DNA from: Aphrocallistes beatrix
Taxonomy: Eukaryota; Porifera; Hexactinellida; Sceptrulophora; Aphrocallistidae
Assembly (NCBI GenBank): GCA_963281255.1
Contig: OY725490.1
Location: 2,294,001 to 2,358,000 of the forward strand
DNA: 64,000 nt
Reading direction: 5' to 3'
The translations under genes and the position numbers were made by a program. Below, piece by piece: positions 1-11,400 of this stretch; within the stretch, counting starts at the first letter, position 1, and every line of letters begins with the position of its first letter. The notes beneath the pieces are model-generated. The model saw only the letters and a program-made list of their open reading frames with translations. It was not told where the DNA came from and did not search any database.

Positions 1-82
1 TGAGTTAGCAAAATCCATTGTCCATCGATAATAATATAGAGAATATTATTTGATAAAATTGTACTTTATAATATGGTTATAG

Positions 83-3000
83 TGGATTGCAATGAAGATA
101 TGGTCATATTCTTAGAAGATAAGTGCAAAACCTTACAGGTAAGAATGGTGGATATACTAGTCAGGAATATTCTGGATTGTGTGTTATTGTTCTCATGCAG
201 GAACATGTTGATATCACAGACCTAGACATGATGGTAAGTTATTATTGCTCATGATCAGAATTTGAACGAATTTATCATTTTTCAATCATGTTTCTAGTCA
301 ATTAATTAGTATTGGGGTCAATTCTATTTATAGTAATGATCCTGCATTTATATGACTTCCCCGCCAAAAATGGTTCAGGGCTGGGGTTGGTTAACCGATA
401 TTCGGGGTCGGTTATTTTGGTTTCCCCCAGGACAGTTAACTGTTAACCGATGTCAATATTAATTAGTATAATTATGGATTTGTCGACTAATATTTAACCT
501 GATATTGAAAAATTTACAATTTTCAGTGGTCTTTGGCTAGAAAAATAGAAATAATATTGCAAAATTTTAGAAGTAATATTCATGAATCTCCATCGAAAAA
601 CAATGAAATTAGTCTAAATATTTAGAAAATAAAGCAGATCGGCTAACCGATCCAAGATTTTCTTAACCGTTAACCGTGATTGACGGCGGTTATCCGGTTA
701 TCCGGTTAACCGAATCCAGCCTTGAATGGTTAAACCAGAATGAATTATTACATAGGGCATTCCAAAAGTTCTCGTCCCAAATCTGTATCTCAAATGAGAG
801 TGAAAATAGGATATTTTCGATTTGTCCATTGTATTCCTTAAGGGATCAGCTTTCAATTTGTATATTGGTTTATTTTAAGAGGACAATTATTGTGGTTCCT
901 ATATTTGATTTTTATGCATCGGTTTAGGGTAGTGTCGAAAAGTTGGAATCTTTCCATTGAAAATGGCTTAAAACTAAATTTGGAGAATAAAAGTTGTGAA
1001 AATCATAGAATAAGGTCATTAAAAGGTGAAATAATTAAGAACCGATGTGAAAAAGTAATCGGGAGGTGTTCAATAGTATTGCTCGTGTTGAAAAAATATC
1101 ATGCCACTTTTAGTGGATTTTTTGTCAATTTTCGCCACTCAAAAAGTGGGACAAAAATGGTAGTAAACCACTTCAAAACATAGTATTCCCTCAGCTTCAA
1201 ACTATAATACTTCAGAGAATTCAATCTATATGTTAGTTGATGCGTAGAATTGGATGGCGGGATCAGTTTTAATCTAAATCTGCTCAGAACTGAAATATAT
1301 CAAAGGGAACCCCAAAAATCACGCTCAAAGGCCGATGCACAAAAATCTAATATAGGAACCACAATAATTGTCCTCTTAAAATAAACCAATATACAAATTG
1401 AAAGCTGATCCCTTAAGGAATACAATGGACAAATCGAAAATATCCTATTTTCACTCTCATTTGAGATACAGATTTGGGACGAGAACTTTTGGAATACCCT
1501 ATGTAATAACAAACAAACCTCTTTCAAGCCTATTTTTGGAATTTGTTTGCTTTATGAAACTATTGTAGACAAAAATGGATAAATAATTTATCATATAGAT
1601 TTGAAAATATTTATATTCAAAATCTACACTCCTAAAAACCGTAGAGAAGCTCCTTTAGTCGTATGATTTTACGCCCGAAAGTGTTGAGGAGCGTGAAAAT
1701 TTAGGCTATTAATACCAAATTTACCCTATATTATAATGCTATTTATAGATATAGGCGTATAAAAATGTATGGGTTTGAGACTAGGAGCATACTTCTGGAG
1801 GACTGTATATTGCCCTGGTTAGAAGCAGATATTCAATATATCCGAGCCAAAGCTGGATTCGGTTAACCGGTTCGGAAGACTAGCAATTGAAATACATGCA
1901 ATTTAAATAATTATCAAAAAAAGGTTATGAAATATCCTGTTAGGATCATCATATAAGAACATTTCATCTGCTATGTTTCGAAAAATAATACTCAGAATGA
2001 TATGAAATTTCTTTTGTAGCATAATAGTTGCATCCTTTCAAATAAAATAAGCTCTGTACCAAAGATTTGAGGCCAGAACAGGACAGCTTCTAAGTCCCAA
2101 TACCCTTAAGATGAAATACAATAGAAAAATAGAGAATTAGCGAACCATATTTTCCAGTAGCGATAGAACGTTGAAAATTTTTTAGCAATTCAACATAATT
2201 AAATAAAATCAAGAATCAAGTGCGAACTTTCTTTTTTTTTAATTGCCCTAATGTCTACGGGCATTCAATAAGTAGTCGTTATCATAGTATACCTTCCCCA
2301 AAACTAGTAATATAATTAATATCAATGCTGCAATTTCTCGAAATACTCTTCTTGAGCTGTATAACTAGTTTTAGCCTCTTAATCCAATCCAAAAAACTTT
2401 TTTGAAGTTTTCACGTGGTAAAGTCTCATCACCAGTCACGATCTCGAATAGTCTCCTGGAGTCGGTTCTATCGAAGTCAGAAAGCAACTTTTGAGCACAT
2501 TGAACCCTCTTAGTTTTCTGGGCCTGTGTTAGTACATGCGGGACCCACCGAGCGAAGATTTTCTTAAATTGCAAATTGTCACGCACACTGGTATGAGCGG
2601 TTCCCGTTGAGACCCCAACTGCATTAGCTATCTCCATCAATGAAATATGAGGGTCTTCTTCAAGTAATTCCGAAACCTCGAGGACCCATTTGTCACTGGC
2701 GCCGGAAATCGGCCTCCCTGCTCTTGGCTTATCTTCGATCGACTCTCTTCCCTCGCGAAAACGTCGGGCCCAGTCGACTATCGTGGAATATGGAAGAGTC
2801 ATATCATTATAAACATTCATCAAATCCTTGTGGATGTCGGTTGGAGAAAATTGGAGAAGTGTACGAATCTTTACATAGGCTCGCTGCTCTTTTGAAATCT
2901 GCACTCTCGGAAGCCATAATAAAAGCCAGTATATAAAAATGCCAAGCTAAGAATAGCCACAGTATAAAAACCAAAACTCAGAATTGAAAAAGTCAAGTAT

Positions 3001-6000
3001 CATTTGAAAGAGCATCGGTAGGGTTACATTAGATATGCTAACCTAATTCTGAATCAAATTGAACACCAAGATATATCACAATAACGAATACTTATTGAAC
3101 GCCCGTAGTAGATTAACAGTTAAGAGAATCTTAAATCGTTTAACCGATCTGCGTTATTTTCTAATTATTTACACTAATTTCATTGTTTTTCGAAGGAGAT
3201 TCATGAATATTACTTAAAATTTGATAATATATAATTTCCATTTTCTAAACAAATAGTATATTTTCCGACTGCTGAAGATTATTAAATTTTTTAATATCAG
3301 GTTAAAGATTAGTCCAAAATCCATATTTCTACTAATTAATATTGACGTCAGTTAACCGTTCAACCACCCTGGAGGAAATCGGAGGAAAATAGCAGAGTCC
3401 TAAAATCGGAGAACCAACGCCAGCCTTTTTCTAGTTAATAAAGCAGTTTTTTCCTTCAATTAAAGATATTCAATATGTTTGAGTTAATAAAGTAATAAAG
3501 ATACACCTTAAGAAATCATTACTGGAATTGTGGCACTGGTATCAGACAATTCGGTCTACTGAGAGATAACTTATCAATTGTAATCGGTTTTAAATATTCC
3601 TAGATTTTTGGCGATTACTCAGAAGAAGTGGAGAGAGTGTTATTGGTTTTAATTACAGACCTATCTTTAAATAGTTCAGAAGCAATCCGAATAGAGATTA
3701 ATGGAACTAGTAAGTAGAATACCGATGTAAACATCTTTAAATAAACAAACAAATGAGTGTTATATTCTTTAAACCTATCTAGCTGTTGTTTTGGTGAACT
3801 TACCAACTGGAGGTACTGCTTCAATCAATATTACCAGCAGCATCAGCATATCTACAGACCCTGATAGTTTTCCAAGTAAGAATTATTGACTACCTAACCT
3901 GTTGAATAGGAACATGTTAGTTCAAAATGTAGAAATGATTTCCAACTAGCTTAGTTTTGAATCTTAAAAAAAGTTACCATACATAATGTATTATTTTCAA
4001 TTTTACTGAGGAGTAAAATTTATTAGTTTATTTCTTAAACTCAGCGATACTTTACGCGAATGAAATTTGGTCACTACAAGTTCTATAGTGCATCAAAACT
4101 AATATACTATTGACTTTAACTTAACATTATATAGGCGATACAACATTAGCTGCTTTGGTGATGAATAGTGACTCAGAAGAAATATTACAAACTCTCACAG
4201 ATTCTACAATGTAAGAGTAGTGATGTGATATTTGTTACAATCATTTTATTTCTTCGATTAATCTACTAAGTAGGAGAAGCGAATTTTTCATCTATAAAAG
4301 GGATTTTCTAATAAACTAATCACTATTAAAAGAGTGAATCCTTGCTCAGTATTTTGTTTCAAGCCAATAGAAATGTTATTTCTATGTTATTATTCTGAAA
4401 TGCTTTGAAGGACTACATTCGTTAGAGTTGTCTGCCATTTGCTCAGTATTTATTGTGTGGTACTACATTAGTGTAATATATATTAGGAGGTATCACTCTG
4501 TTTTGTATCTAGGATGTTCATTAGAGATATCTGCATCCTGGTTTCAGACAATGAACTCTCCGGAACAATATCGCTGGTCTTCACATACGATACAGCATTG
4601 GTAATTCAATGTTCCATTAATTGTATCTTTGCTTATTGTTATTTACATCTGACTATTTAGTTTGGAGATGAGGATATAACCTGCAATTTCTATGACAACG
4701 TTACATCGTAAGTTTGAATTTGAATATTATGAAAAATTAATATAAATTGCTATTGAATACATATATTCAATGCATCGCCATTCTATCTCGCTATTTATAG
4801 TGTTTGGTCTTCAGAAGGAATTGAAACGGTTAGAAATGGAGATGTCATAGAATGTGTGACCAACCATTTCACTTCATTCGCGATACTGATTCGCATAAAA
4901 TATCAAGACAATATTGGGAGAGGAGAAGAACTAGCACTGTCCATTATCAGTTATATTCTCCTCTCTTCCTCTCTAATCGCACTCATCCTATCCATTCTCA
5001 TCTTCATTGTGATTCACAAGGAGTTCTTTCAAGTTGAAATGAACATAATTTATTTCAATTATGCACTTTCCCTAGCACTAGCCATTCTCGCTTTTATCTT
5101 TGGCATTCAGTTGACTTCCATTCACCCGATAGCTTGTAGTGTGTCCGTATTTCTGCTCCATTATTTCTGGCTAGCTGTCTTCAGTTGGAGTCTCTGTGTG
5201 TCGATTGAGATCATCTACTTACTATGGATCACGTCTCTGAACAGGAAGAATCTGTTTTGGTTCTTGCTTCCTCTTGGTTGGGGTCTTCCAGTGCCTATTG
5301 TGGTCATATCAATTGGTGTCCGTCACGACTCTTATCTCCATTCAACAGCTGACTTTTGCTTCCTTTCCTACTCCAACGGACTGATTTGGTCGTTCATTGG
5401 ACCTATCCTCGTACTGCTGTGTCTCAACCTGATAGCTCTCATCATGGCGTGCATAAAGATAGTTCTGATTGCAAAGAATGGAGACAAGCGTAGGAATGTC
5501 TCTAATTGGGAAGTAGCAAAGCAATCTGTGATTAACTCATCTTTTCTGTTTCCTGTGTTGGGAGCTCCTTGGATTCTTCTTCCAATTAGTTTACTTGTGA
5601 ACTCATTCGCTTCTACGACTCTTTTTGAGTGGATTTTCATTATCCTGAATAGTCCCAGTGGCATTCTGTTCTTCATTCTGTTTACGTTAAGGCACGATAT
5701 TGTAAGAGAGAGGCTGTTCAGAAGGAAAACAGAAACTTCTAACCAGCATTCGAATGAACTCAATTCAGTTCCTAAATATAACACTCCTCGCGTTATCCGC
5801 CCAAGAAAGAATGTCATTTCTTCCCAAACTTGTGAGTCTTATGTTTCAGGGATGTCTTCAAATGATACTCTCCCACCTAACAATATGCAAACCACCGAGA
5901 ATAACTCGAACACCATTTTCAAGAAGGTCAACTTGAAGTGTTTGAACAGCGATGCAATATCTGATGGAATTAATGGAACAGTAATTGAGAATTGTCAAGC

Positions 6001-6034
6001 GATTCAAGACGTTTTGAAGAAAAACTCATTTTGA
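83..6034 (+). CDS. Gene A: adhesion GPCR, 3' part (GAIN-like, GPS, single-exon 7TM); 5' end outside window
   Basis: Exons read from splice sites: 83-138, 201-233, 3604-3709, 3783-3875, 4135-4210, 4513-4600, 4661-4707, 4801-6034. Phases agree throughout and give 576 codons plus TGA. The first seven exons and their introns match gene B closely. The GPS lies across the exon 4661-4707/4801 junction: Cys-x-Phe, W-S-S-E-G, then C-V-T-N-H-F-T, with His and Thr at the expected cleavage point. Downstream is a class B2-type seven-helix domain with no intron, including L-N-S-P-S-G-I-L-F-F in helix 7, then a tail of about 115 residues rich in Ser/Asn. The 7TM is nearly identical to gene C, not to gene B, so this is a chimera. 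The second intron (234-3603) is swollen by transposons. Role inferred: surface receptor with autoproteolysed, tethered-agonist signalling; the ligand-binding end is off-window. An exon between 233 and 3604 could have been missed. Confidence 0.85.
376..724. mobile_element. hAT-like non-autonomous element in intron of gene A
   Basis: Ends are inverted: CAGGGCTGGGGTTGGTTAAC at 376 and, reverse-complemented from 724, CAAGGCTGGATTCGGTTAAC. The 7-bp AATGGTT flanks both sides (369-375 and 725-731), close to the 8-bp duplication made by hAT elements. No coding capacity. A partial reversed copy lies at 3112-3369 and a fragment of one end at about 1853-1880. Confidence 0.65.
745..1508. repeat. Long inverted repeat, about 178-bp arms
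   Basis: 745-922 and 1332-1508 are almost perfect reverse complements, separated by about 410 bp of AT-rich spacer. Each arm contains the same short open frame, which is why two similar short ORFs appear on opposite strands; neither looks like a gene. Probably a foldback transposon or two opposed copies of one element. Confidence 0.8.
1641..1819 (+). repeat. Dispersed MITE-like repeat, copy 1 of 3
   Basis: About 180 bp starting near an AGCTCCTTTAG motif and ending GGAGGACTGTATATTGCCC. Similar copies lie at 8619-8810 (reverse) and 49661-49848 (forward). All carry AGGAGCGTGAAAAT and a later AGGAGC-TA; no ORF. Superfamily not determined. Confidence 0.7.
2258..3105 (-). mobile_element. Mariner-type element, internally deleted
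   Basis: Terminal inverted repeats begin CGGGCATTCAATAAGTAGTC at 2258 and, from the other end, CGGGCGTTCAATAAGTATTC. Both ends abut TA (2256-2257 and 3106-3107), the mariner target duplication. At 848 bp it is shorter than a complete mariner, and the enclosed transposase is broken. Confidence 0.85.
2371..2904 (-). pseudogene. Mariner transposase remnant, N-terminal two-thirds
   Basis: The frame encodes paired helix-turn-helix DNA-binding regions (Q-R-A-Y-V-K-I-R-T-L-L near the start; I-V-D-W-A-R-R-F and R-A-G-R-P in the linker) and reaches the first catalytic motif, I-V-T-G-D-E-T, which holds the first Asp of the DDE/D triad. It then jumps to a short C-terminal-looking segment and stops, so the second and third acidic residues are missing. 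The only candidate ATG upstream (near 2917) is one base out of frame with it. Similar to mariner/SETMAR-like transposases; inactive. Confidence 0.85.
3112..3369 (-). repeat. Partial reversed copy of the 376-724 element
   Basis: Reverse complement of about 428-672, ending GTTCAACCACCCTG, which matches the CAGGG terminus. It is cut short at the mariner's right end. With 376-724 it forms an inverted pair about 2.4 kb apart that encloses the mariner and the 745-1508 inverted repeat. Confidence 0.7.
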
Positions 6035-6692
6035 GTTGTTTCAAAATGTCAAAATGTTCTTGAGTTATAATCCACTGAATAATTTCTCATCTTAATGATA
6101 CTGATATTTGAATAAGTTTGTGATATATTCACTCAATACTATTTGCTATTATGCTGTCATTTCATGTTTTGTTTGTTTTATAGTTAATTGCTGTGATATA
6201 CGTATATATTCAAGAAACTATTCCTTTAATACTCTAATTATAGTTGAATCGAATGTTTTCTGGAGGATACAAATGAAGGGATAAAATAGCAAATGATAGT
6301 ATGCTAAAAATTATGTCAAACACTCAGATGTGAATTTACGAGAAGGATAATTCTTGGTACGAAACGGGGCGGATAGAGTAGTCCTATTTGGTTTCAAATT
6401 CGTTTTCAATAAATTCAAAATTACTCAGTTTTGAGTCATCGACTTAATTCGAAGATAAGCGTTCCACTCAACTTTATGTAACCAAACTCTATTATGATCA
6501 TGCATAAATGTATTACTATTACTTACATAGAGTTTCTCCAACCTGAGACCACTTTATATGTGAATGTAAAAATAGACTATTGTATTTCCTAGTTGATTCA
6601 AACGCTTTCTAATCACAAATGGACATCTTATTAATTAAAATGCTACGATTTTTTTTGTGTCCGAAATGATTGAATAATTGGTAAGTCATAGC
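6035..6692. other. Intergenic, 3' flank of gene A
   Basis: AT-rich with no credible ORF. An AATAAA lies near 6407 and could serve as the poly(A) signal of gene A. No other structure seen. Confidence 0.5.
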
Positions 6693-7140
6693 CATAGGCG
6701 TCGGACCCACCCGGCTACCCGGCATGGGCCAGGCGGCCCTAAGGGGCTGCCCGGATCTACCCGGCCCTGCCCGGACTATGTCCGACTCTACCCGGACAAT
6801 GCCCAGTTCTACCCGGCATCGTCGGTTATGGGCTAGAAAGGCCCAGCGGGCCTATCTGGCTGGTACAAACTTACCCGATACATTCCCAAAGTCCTAGAAT
6901 CGTGTATCATGCAGTTTAACTACTGTATCCACTAAAACATAGCAACTGACATCATGACGGACGACCAGAGAAAGCAGAAAAGATAGTCGATTTCTATAGA
7001 GTTTTAGTTATGTCAGTGAATTGTGACTGTAATATTTATTTATGCCGTGAATGTAGCGGCCCCGGAATCGATTGGGCCGACCCCAGAGTCTTCGGGCCGA
7101 GCGGCCCGAAGGGCCAGCGGGCCCATTTCCGACGCCTATG
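6693..7140. mobile_element. GC-rich hAT-type non-autonomous element with 8-bp target duplication
   Basis: Inverted ends CATAGGCGTCGGA (6693) and TCCGACGCCTATG (7140). GTCATAGC occurs directly on both sides (6685-6692 and 7141-7148), a perfect 8-bp target site duplication typical of hAT. The ends resemble those of the coding hAT at 37694-40609 (GGCGTCGGA core), so that family may supply transposase. The interior is much more GC-rich than its surroundings, with repeated ACCCGG and GGGCC words. No transposase. Confidence 0.85.
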
Positions 7141-7469
7141 GTCATAGCGACACAAAAATTGCCATGTAAGTGTCAAATGACGAATTTACGAATAAGTTCG
7201 AAGATCAAAGCGAAAATTTCACACCGCAAAAAAATGGAAATCAATTGTTCACACCTTTTCTATACAATACTATATACGGCTTCACTTTCACTATAGAAAT
7301 CATTGTACGACACTATTGCAGGCTGTCATTGTTATTGATACTTCAAAGCAATAACTTATATAGATGTCTCAATTATATCATTGTGCATTGCAATAAAAAA
7401 GGTGTTTGTGTATATTTTCACACCTTTATATACATATTTTAATACCATTGATACCAGAGTTCGAATATC

Positions 7470-7680
7470 ATATTTTCGAATCTATATGATAAATTTTTTG
7501 TTTACTTTTGTTACATTAGATACATAAAGTAAACAAATCTCAAGAATATGCTAGAAACTTGCTTTCAACGGTTGACATGGGGTTTTCAGGTGTATAGATT
7601 TAGAATATTATATGAGAAATCATTTGTTAACTTTTATTTACAATATTCATAAAAGGCAAACAAATTCCCAAACTAGGCTA
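7470..7680 (-). repeat. Dispersed AT-rich repeat
   Basis: Contains GTTTACTTTTGTTACATTAG followed by AAGTAAACAAATCT and TTTCAACGGTTGACATG. Related segments occur at about 57165-57305 (same strand) and, reversed, at about 1500-1640 and 12553-12680. All adjoin other repeats, so this is a module shared by several element families. Confidence 0.6.
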
Positions 7681-7765
7681 GATTGCGCCCGCAGGGAGAC
7701 TCTGCGGGCACAAGTATCCGCAAGGCGCACAGCGCAAGCAAGCGAAGCGCACTTGTTGAATATTG
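7681..7765. repeat. GC-rich hairpin repeat
   Basis: GCCCGCAG ... CTGCGGGC forms a stem, followed by AAGCAAGCGAAGCGCACTTG. Related GC-rich blocks sit at about 57345-57395, 59845-59930, 62027-62110 and 62850-62875. Some may be SINE- or MITE-derived; origin unknown. Confidence 0.45.
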
Positions 7766-7925
7766 TAGCCGAGAACAAGTTCATATTATACACAGTGAAT
7801 TATCAGAATCTAGAACTATAAAGATGCAGTCCAGTGACTCGATCCTATATAGGAAAACACAACCATCTTCAATAGTATTATATTAGATTGTATTTATCAG
7901 GTGGCATAGGTAACTGAAAAGAATT

Positions 7926-8078
7926 ATAGTGGAGTCTCCGAATAACGGACACATTGGGGACATGGCTTTTGTCCGTTGTAGAGAGGTGTCCACTTCTCAG
8001 AGATTGCTTAACTATTACATCCGTATACCACAAAGTTTGTCTGTTGTAGTGGGGTTGTCCGATTTAGGAGACGCTATT
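7926..8078. repeat. Short MITE-like element
   Basis: Imperfect inverted ends: AGTCTCCGAATAACGGACA on the left and, reverse-complemented, CGTCTCCTAAATCGGACA on the right, with TA-rich flanks. About 150 bp, no coding. Confidence 0.55.
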
Positions 8079-8413
8079 ATATTGGCTTATACTAGAGAGT
8101 TGACAAAATAGTAGCAATATGTTACATGGATTATTATACACGTAGTGACGTTATTGAACTATGAGATTGGTAGATTCAGCCTGGTACACAAATCTCAATA
8201 ATTCAATACTCCAGGATGCTATAATGTTATGAAGTCATTAATTATAGAAAGGAGAAGGAGTGTTGAACTATTTAAGTGCAAATGCTTATCAATTAGTTGG
8301 ATAATACTATTATCTCATTTGAAATTCTATATTGTTAATCTCCATTGGATACCATTGCAGACGTGTATTTATATGCTCAGTTCCTAATCAATTGAATTAA
8401 CTCAGTTAATGTA

Positions 8414-8495
8414 ATGTCTCAGTGTATGCGTTTTGCATTGGGAATTTTATTATTTCTCTTCTATGTTCTTACAGTTGCACTAACTTGCGATGTTG
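8414..8495 (+). other. Gene B exon 1: start codon and signal peptide
   Basis: ATG at 8414 opens a 27-residue exon with a positively charged start (C-M-R-F) and a core of Ala, Leu, Ile, Phe and Val, then L-T-C-D-V: a typical secretory leader. It ends in phase 1 at a GTAAG donor, and all ectodomain exons that follow are also phase 1-1. A TATTTATAT sequence lies about 45 nt upstream and could be promoter-related, but this is weak. Confidence 0.8.
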
Positions 8496-11400
8496 GTAAG
8501 TTGAACTCAGCTGATGTTAAACAAGCCATAAATACACGAGTATGTTAGAATGCTATGCACAAGCATAATATCACATACGTATTGTAACGGTGTGAGAGTG
8601 CCAGCGGTCCCCCGCAAGATATTATACTGCCCTCCAGTGATACGCTCCTACTCTCAAACCCATAAATTTTCATACTCCTAAATCGATAAACTTCACTATA
8701 ATACTTGTATATAGCAAATTGGATAATATTCTGAATTTTTACGCTCCTAAACACTTTCGAGCTTAAAATCATGCGCCTAAAGGAGCGTCTCGCCCTCCTA
8801 GATAATCTCTTGGTCCTCCGGACTCCTATCATGGTGCCACAAATCGGGGAGGGGGACAAACTGAGGGGGGTGCCTAGATCTATGGCAATGGGTTATGAAA
8901 TGTGATTTGATAACTTTAATATTAGAATTAAAAAGAATTATTTCGAATTATTGAAATTGGAAACTCTGTTTCTATTCTTTCTCAATTGAATTTAAATTCC
9001 ATTGGCAGGAATCGAGGTTGAATATGAAGGCCAAGAAAAATACTGCGCAATGAATCAGAGTACGATTAACATTACCGTCGCAACTCCAAACATAGACCTG
9101 GAATGTCCCAGTGGTTATAATATTTCTCTCACCCCTGCTTCCCAGTCTGTACAAACAGAGAAGAACACCATTCTGAATGGAGGACATCTGAGCATTCAGG
9201 TGCTACGGTATGGACACACAGGAGAGTATGACTGTGTTTCTTCTCAATCCGACAGGAAGATCTCTATTTGGATTCAAGCTATAGGTAATTAGACTAGTCA
9301 TGCAATTACCAGAGTCTGTGTGGGCATAAATTATTTTCTATTTATAGAATAGTTCTAATATAAGAATCATTCAAACTTTACGATGCTGTGTTATTAGGTG
9401 TTGGAATGATAATCAGAGATAGGACAAATAATGGCGTGATTGAGTTCCATCAAGTTTTAAACAACTCAGTTGTTTACCTCTCTTGTGAGAAAGACTTTGG
9501 AATCTTATTCATTTGTGAGAGCAGTTACCAAAATATGAGATTTCCACTCCTGTCAAGTGGTACTTTCACTCCGAACACTCAACCAGCTAATACGAATGAA
9601 TTTGAGATTGCAAGTGATGGAGTTTTAAACGGAGATGAAACTGTTCTGACTTGTGAGCCAAAGGATGAACTTGGGATTGTACAGGAAATTGTGGTGACAG
9701 TCAAAGTAACAGGTAAGATGTGACAGAATAGCAATCAGTACTAAATCAATGCATTTTGATAAAGTAGAATAATTGATGCATTGCAAATCTGTCTAAACAC
9801 TAGTATTAATTGAATCATGACATTATATTCAAACTATCATGGTTTTAAACTGATTTGTGTGATTATTTAGAAAGGATTCCAGAGGAAGACTGCGAGGGAA
9901 TATTCCCAAGGACTTCAACTCCAAACTCAGAAGATACTGCCTGCGTCCTCGAGTTAGGAATCAGCGCCCCACCTGTAATACCATGTATTGGTAAGCTACA
10001 TAATACGACTCACAACATTCTTCAAATGAATATCATAATAACATCGACAAGTAGTATATACATAAACAATCTCACAAAAAGTTGCGAAAAAGCTTCATAC
10101 CATCACTTCTAATTACACACATAGACTGTTCTGCTGATTGGGATAAGATGGACGGAGTCTGCTACAGAGTTCTTACAAGCAATTCCAATTGGGATGATGC
10201 ACAAGCCAATTGTGAATCATTTGGAGGCCATCTCGCTGAGGTACCGAACTACTACGTGAACAAGATTGTAGCTAGCAAAGCGAACGGACAACAATGTTGG
10301 ATAGGACTGAGGAGAGATGATAATGGAGGTTATGAATGGAGAAGCGAGAGGAAAGTGAATGAGGATGAGTTCAGTGCTTGGAAGGATGGAGATATCGGAT
10401 CAGGGTCTGGAGACTGTGGATTCATGAGTACTAGCATTGGAGAATGGGAACTAAAGCCGTGCAATGATATAATACAATGCTCAGTCTGTATGAAAGGTAA
10501 ATCTAAGATAAAAGCATTATAGCACAGAAGTTAGATAGTCTCATAATTGCACTGAGTTCAGAATATATTGCTGTAATATGTTCCTACATTAACTACACAC
10601 GATGACAAATTCTCGGAGTATTGATAACTGAAGAGAATGTGTGGTGAATAATGAATGACTGTCCTATTTTTAGGTACAATATCTCCACCGCCACTTTCAA
10701 GACCGCAAGAAAACTGTGAGGGCGGCGTTGTAATTGCTAACAGGTGTTACCAGCTGTTCACGACAAGTCTTCCTTGGAAGTTCGCACAATTTGAATGTGA
10801 GCTGCTGGGAAGTAACTTGATCGAAATTCCAGATCAGAATATCAGTAACCTAGTAACGGACGAGTTGAGTCCGCCTGGAGAGTACTGGACAGGTTTGAGA
10901 AGAGAGGATGGAGCAGCTGATTTCACGTGGAGGAGTGGTCGTGAGTTGGAGGATGGATTCGATTCCTGGAAGGATGGTTACCCGGGTAGCATGCACGGAT
11001 GTGTGTCAACGAATCAGGATTTAATGTGGCAAGTTAAGCCTTGTAACGACAGGCTTGGATACCTCTGTCAGAATGGTTAGTTTTATCATTAACAAGCAGA
11101 GTACAAGTATGCAATATTATTATAACGAACAGATACATTATACTTCACTGAATACTTCTTTAATGCAATGTAGATAGGTTTTAGATATATTTGGGTTTAT
11201 ACTCCAAAATCCTGTTTTCAGAATATAATGGAATTTATTCACAATTATTTGTTTATAATTGATCTTGTTTCTAGGAACTTTCAACATAATATCACAGCAA
11301 ACACAAGCAATGCAAACAACCGAGACAACTGTGCAGCCAAGTAATTTTAAATTACATTAATTATTTACTAGTATTATCCAAGACTATGACCAACTAAATT

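Noticed and set aside
676-1527. Two similar 75-83-codon ORFs on opposite strands (676-927 and 1300-1527)
   Set aside because: They are the same repeat arm read on both sides of an inverted repeat; no domain and no splice context.
4852-5936. Additional ORFs overlapping the 7TM exon of gene A (both strands), and similar ones over gene C
   Set aside because: Shadow frames of the conserved 7TM coding sequence; the same antisense frames reappear in A and C only because the DNA is nearly identical.
7072-7886. Short ORFs between genes A and B
   Set aside because: They start inside the GC-rich hAT element or the hairpin repeat and have no homologous frame in other copies.
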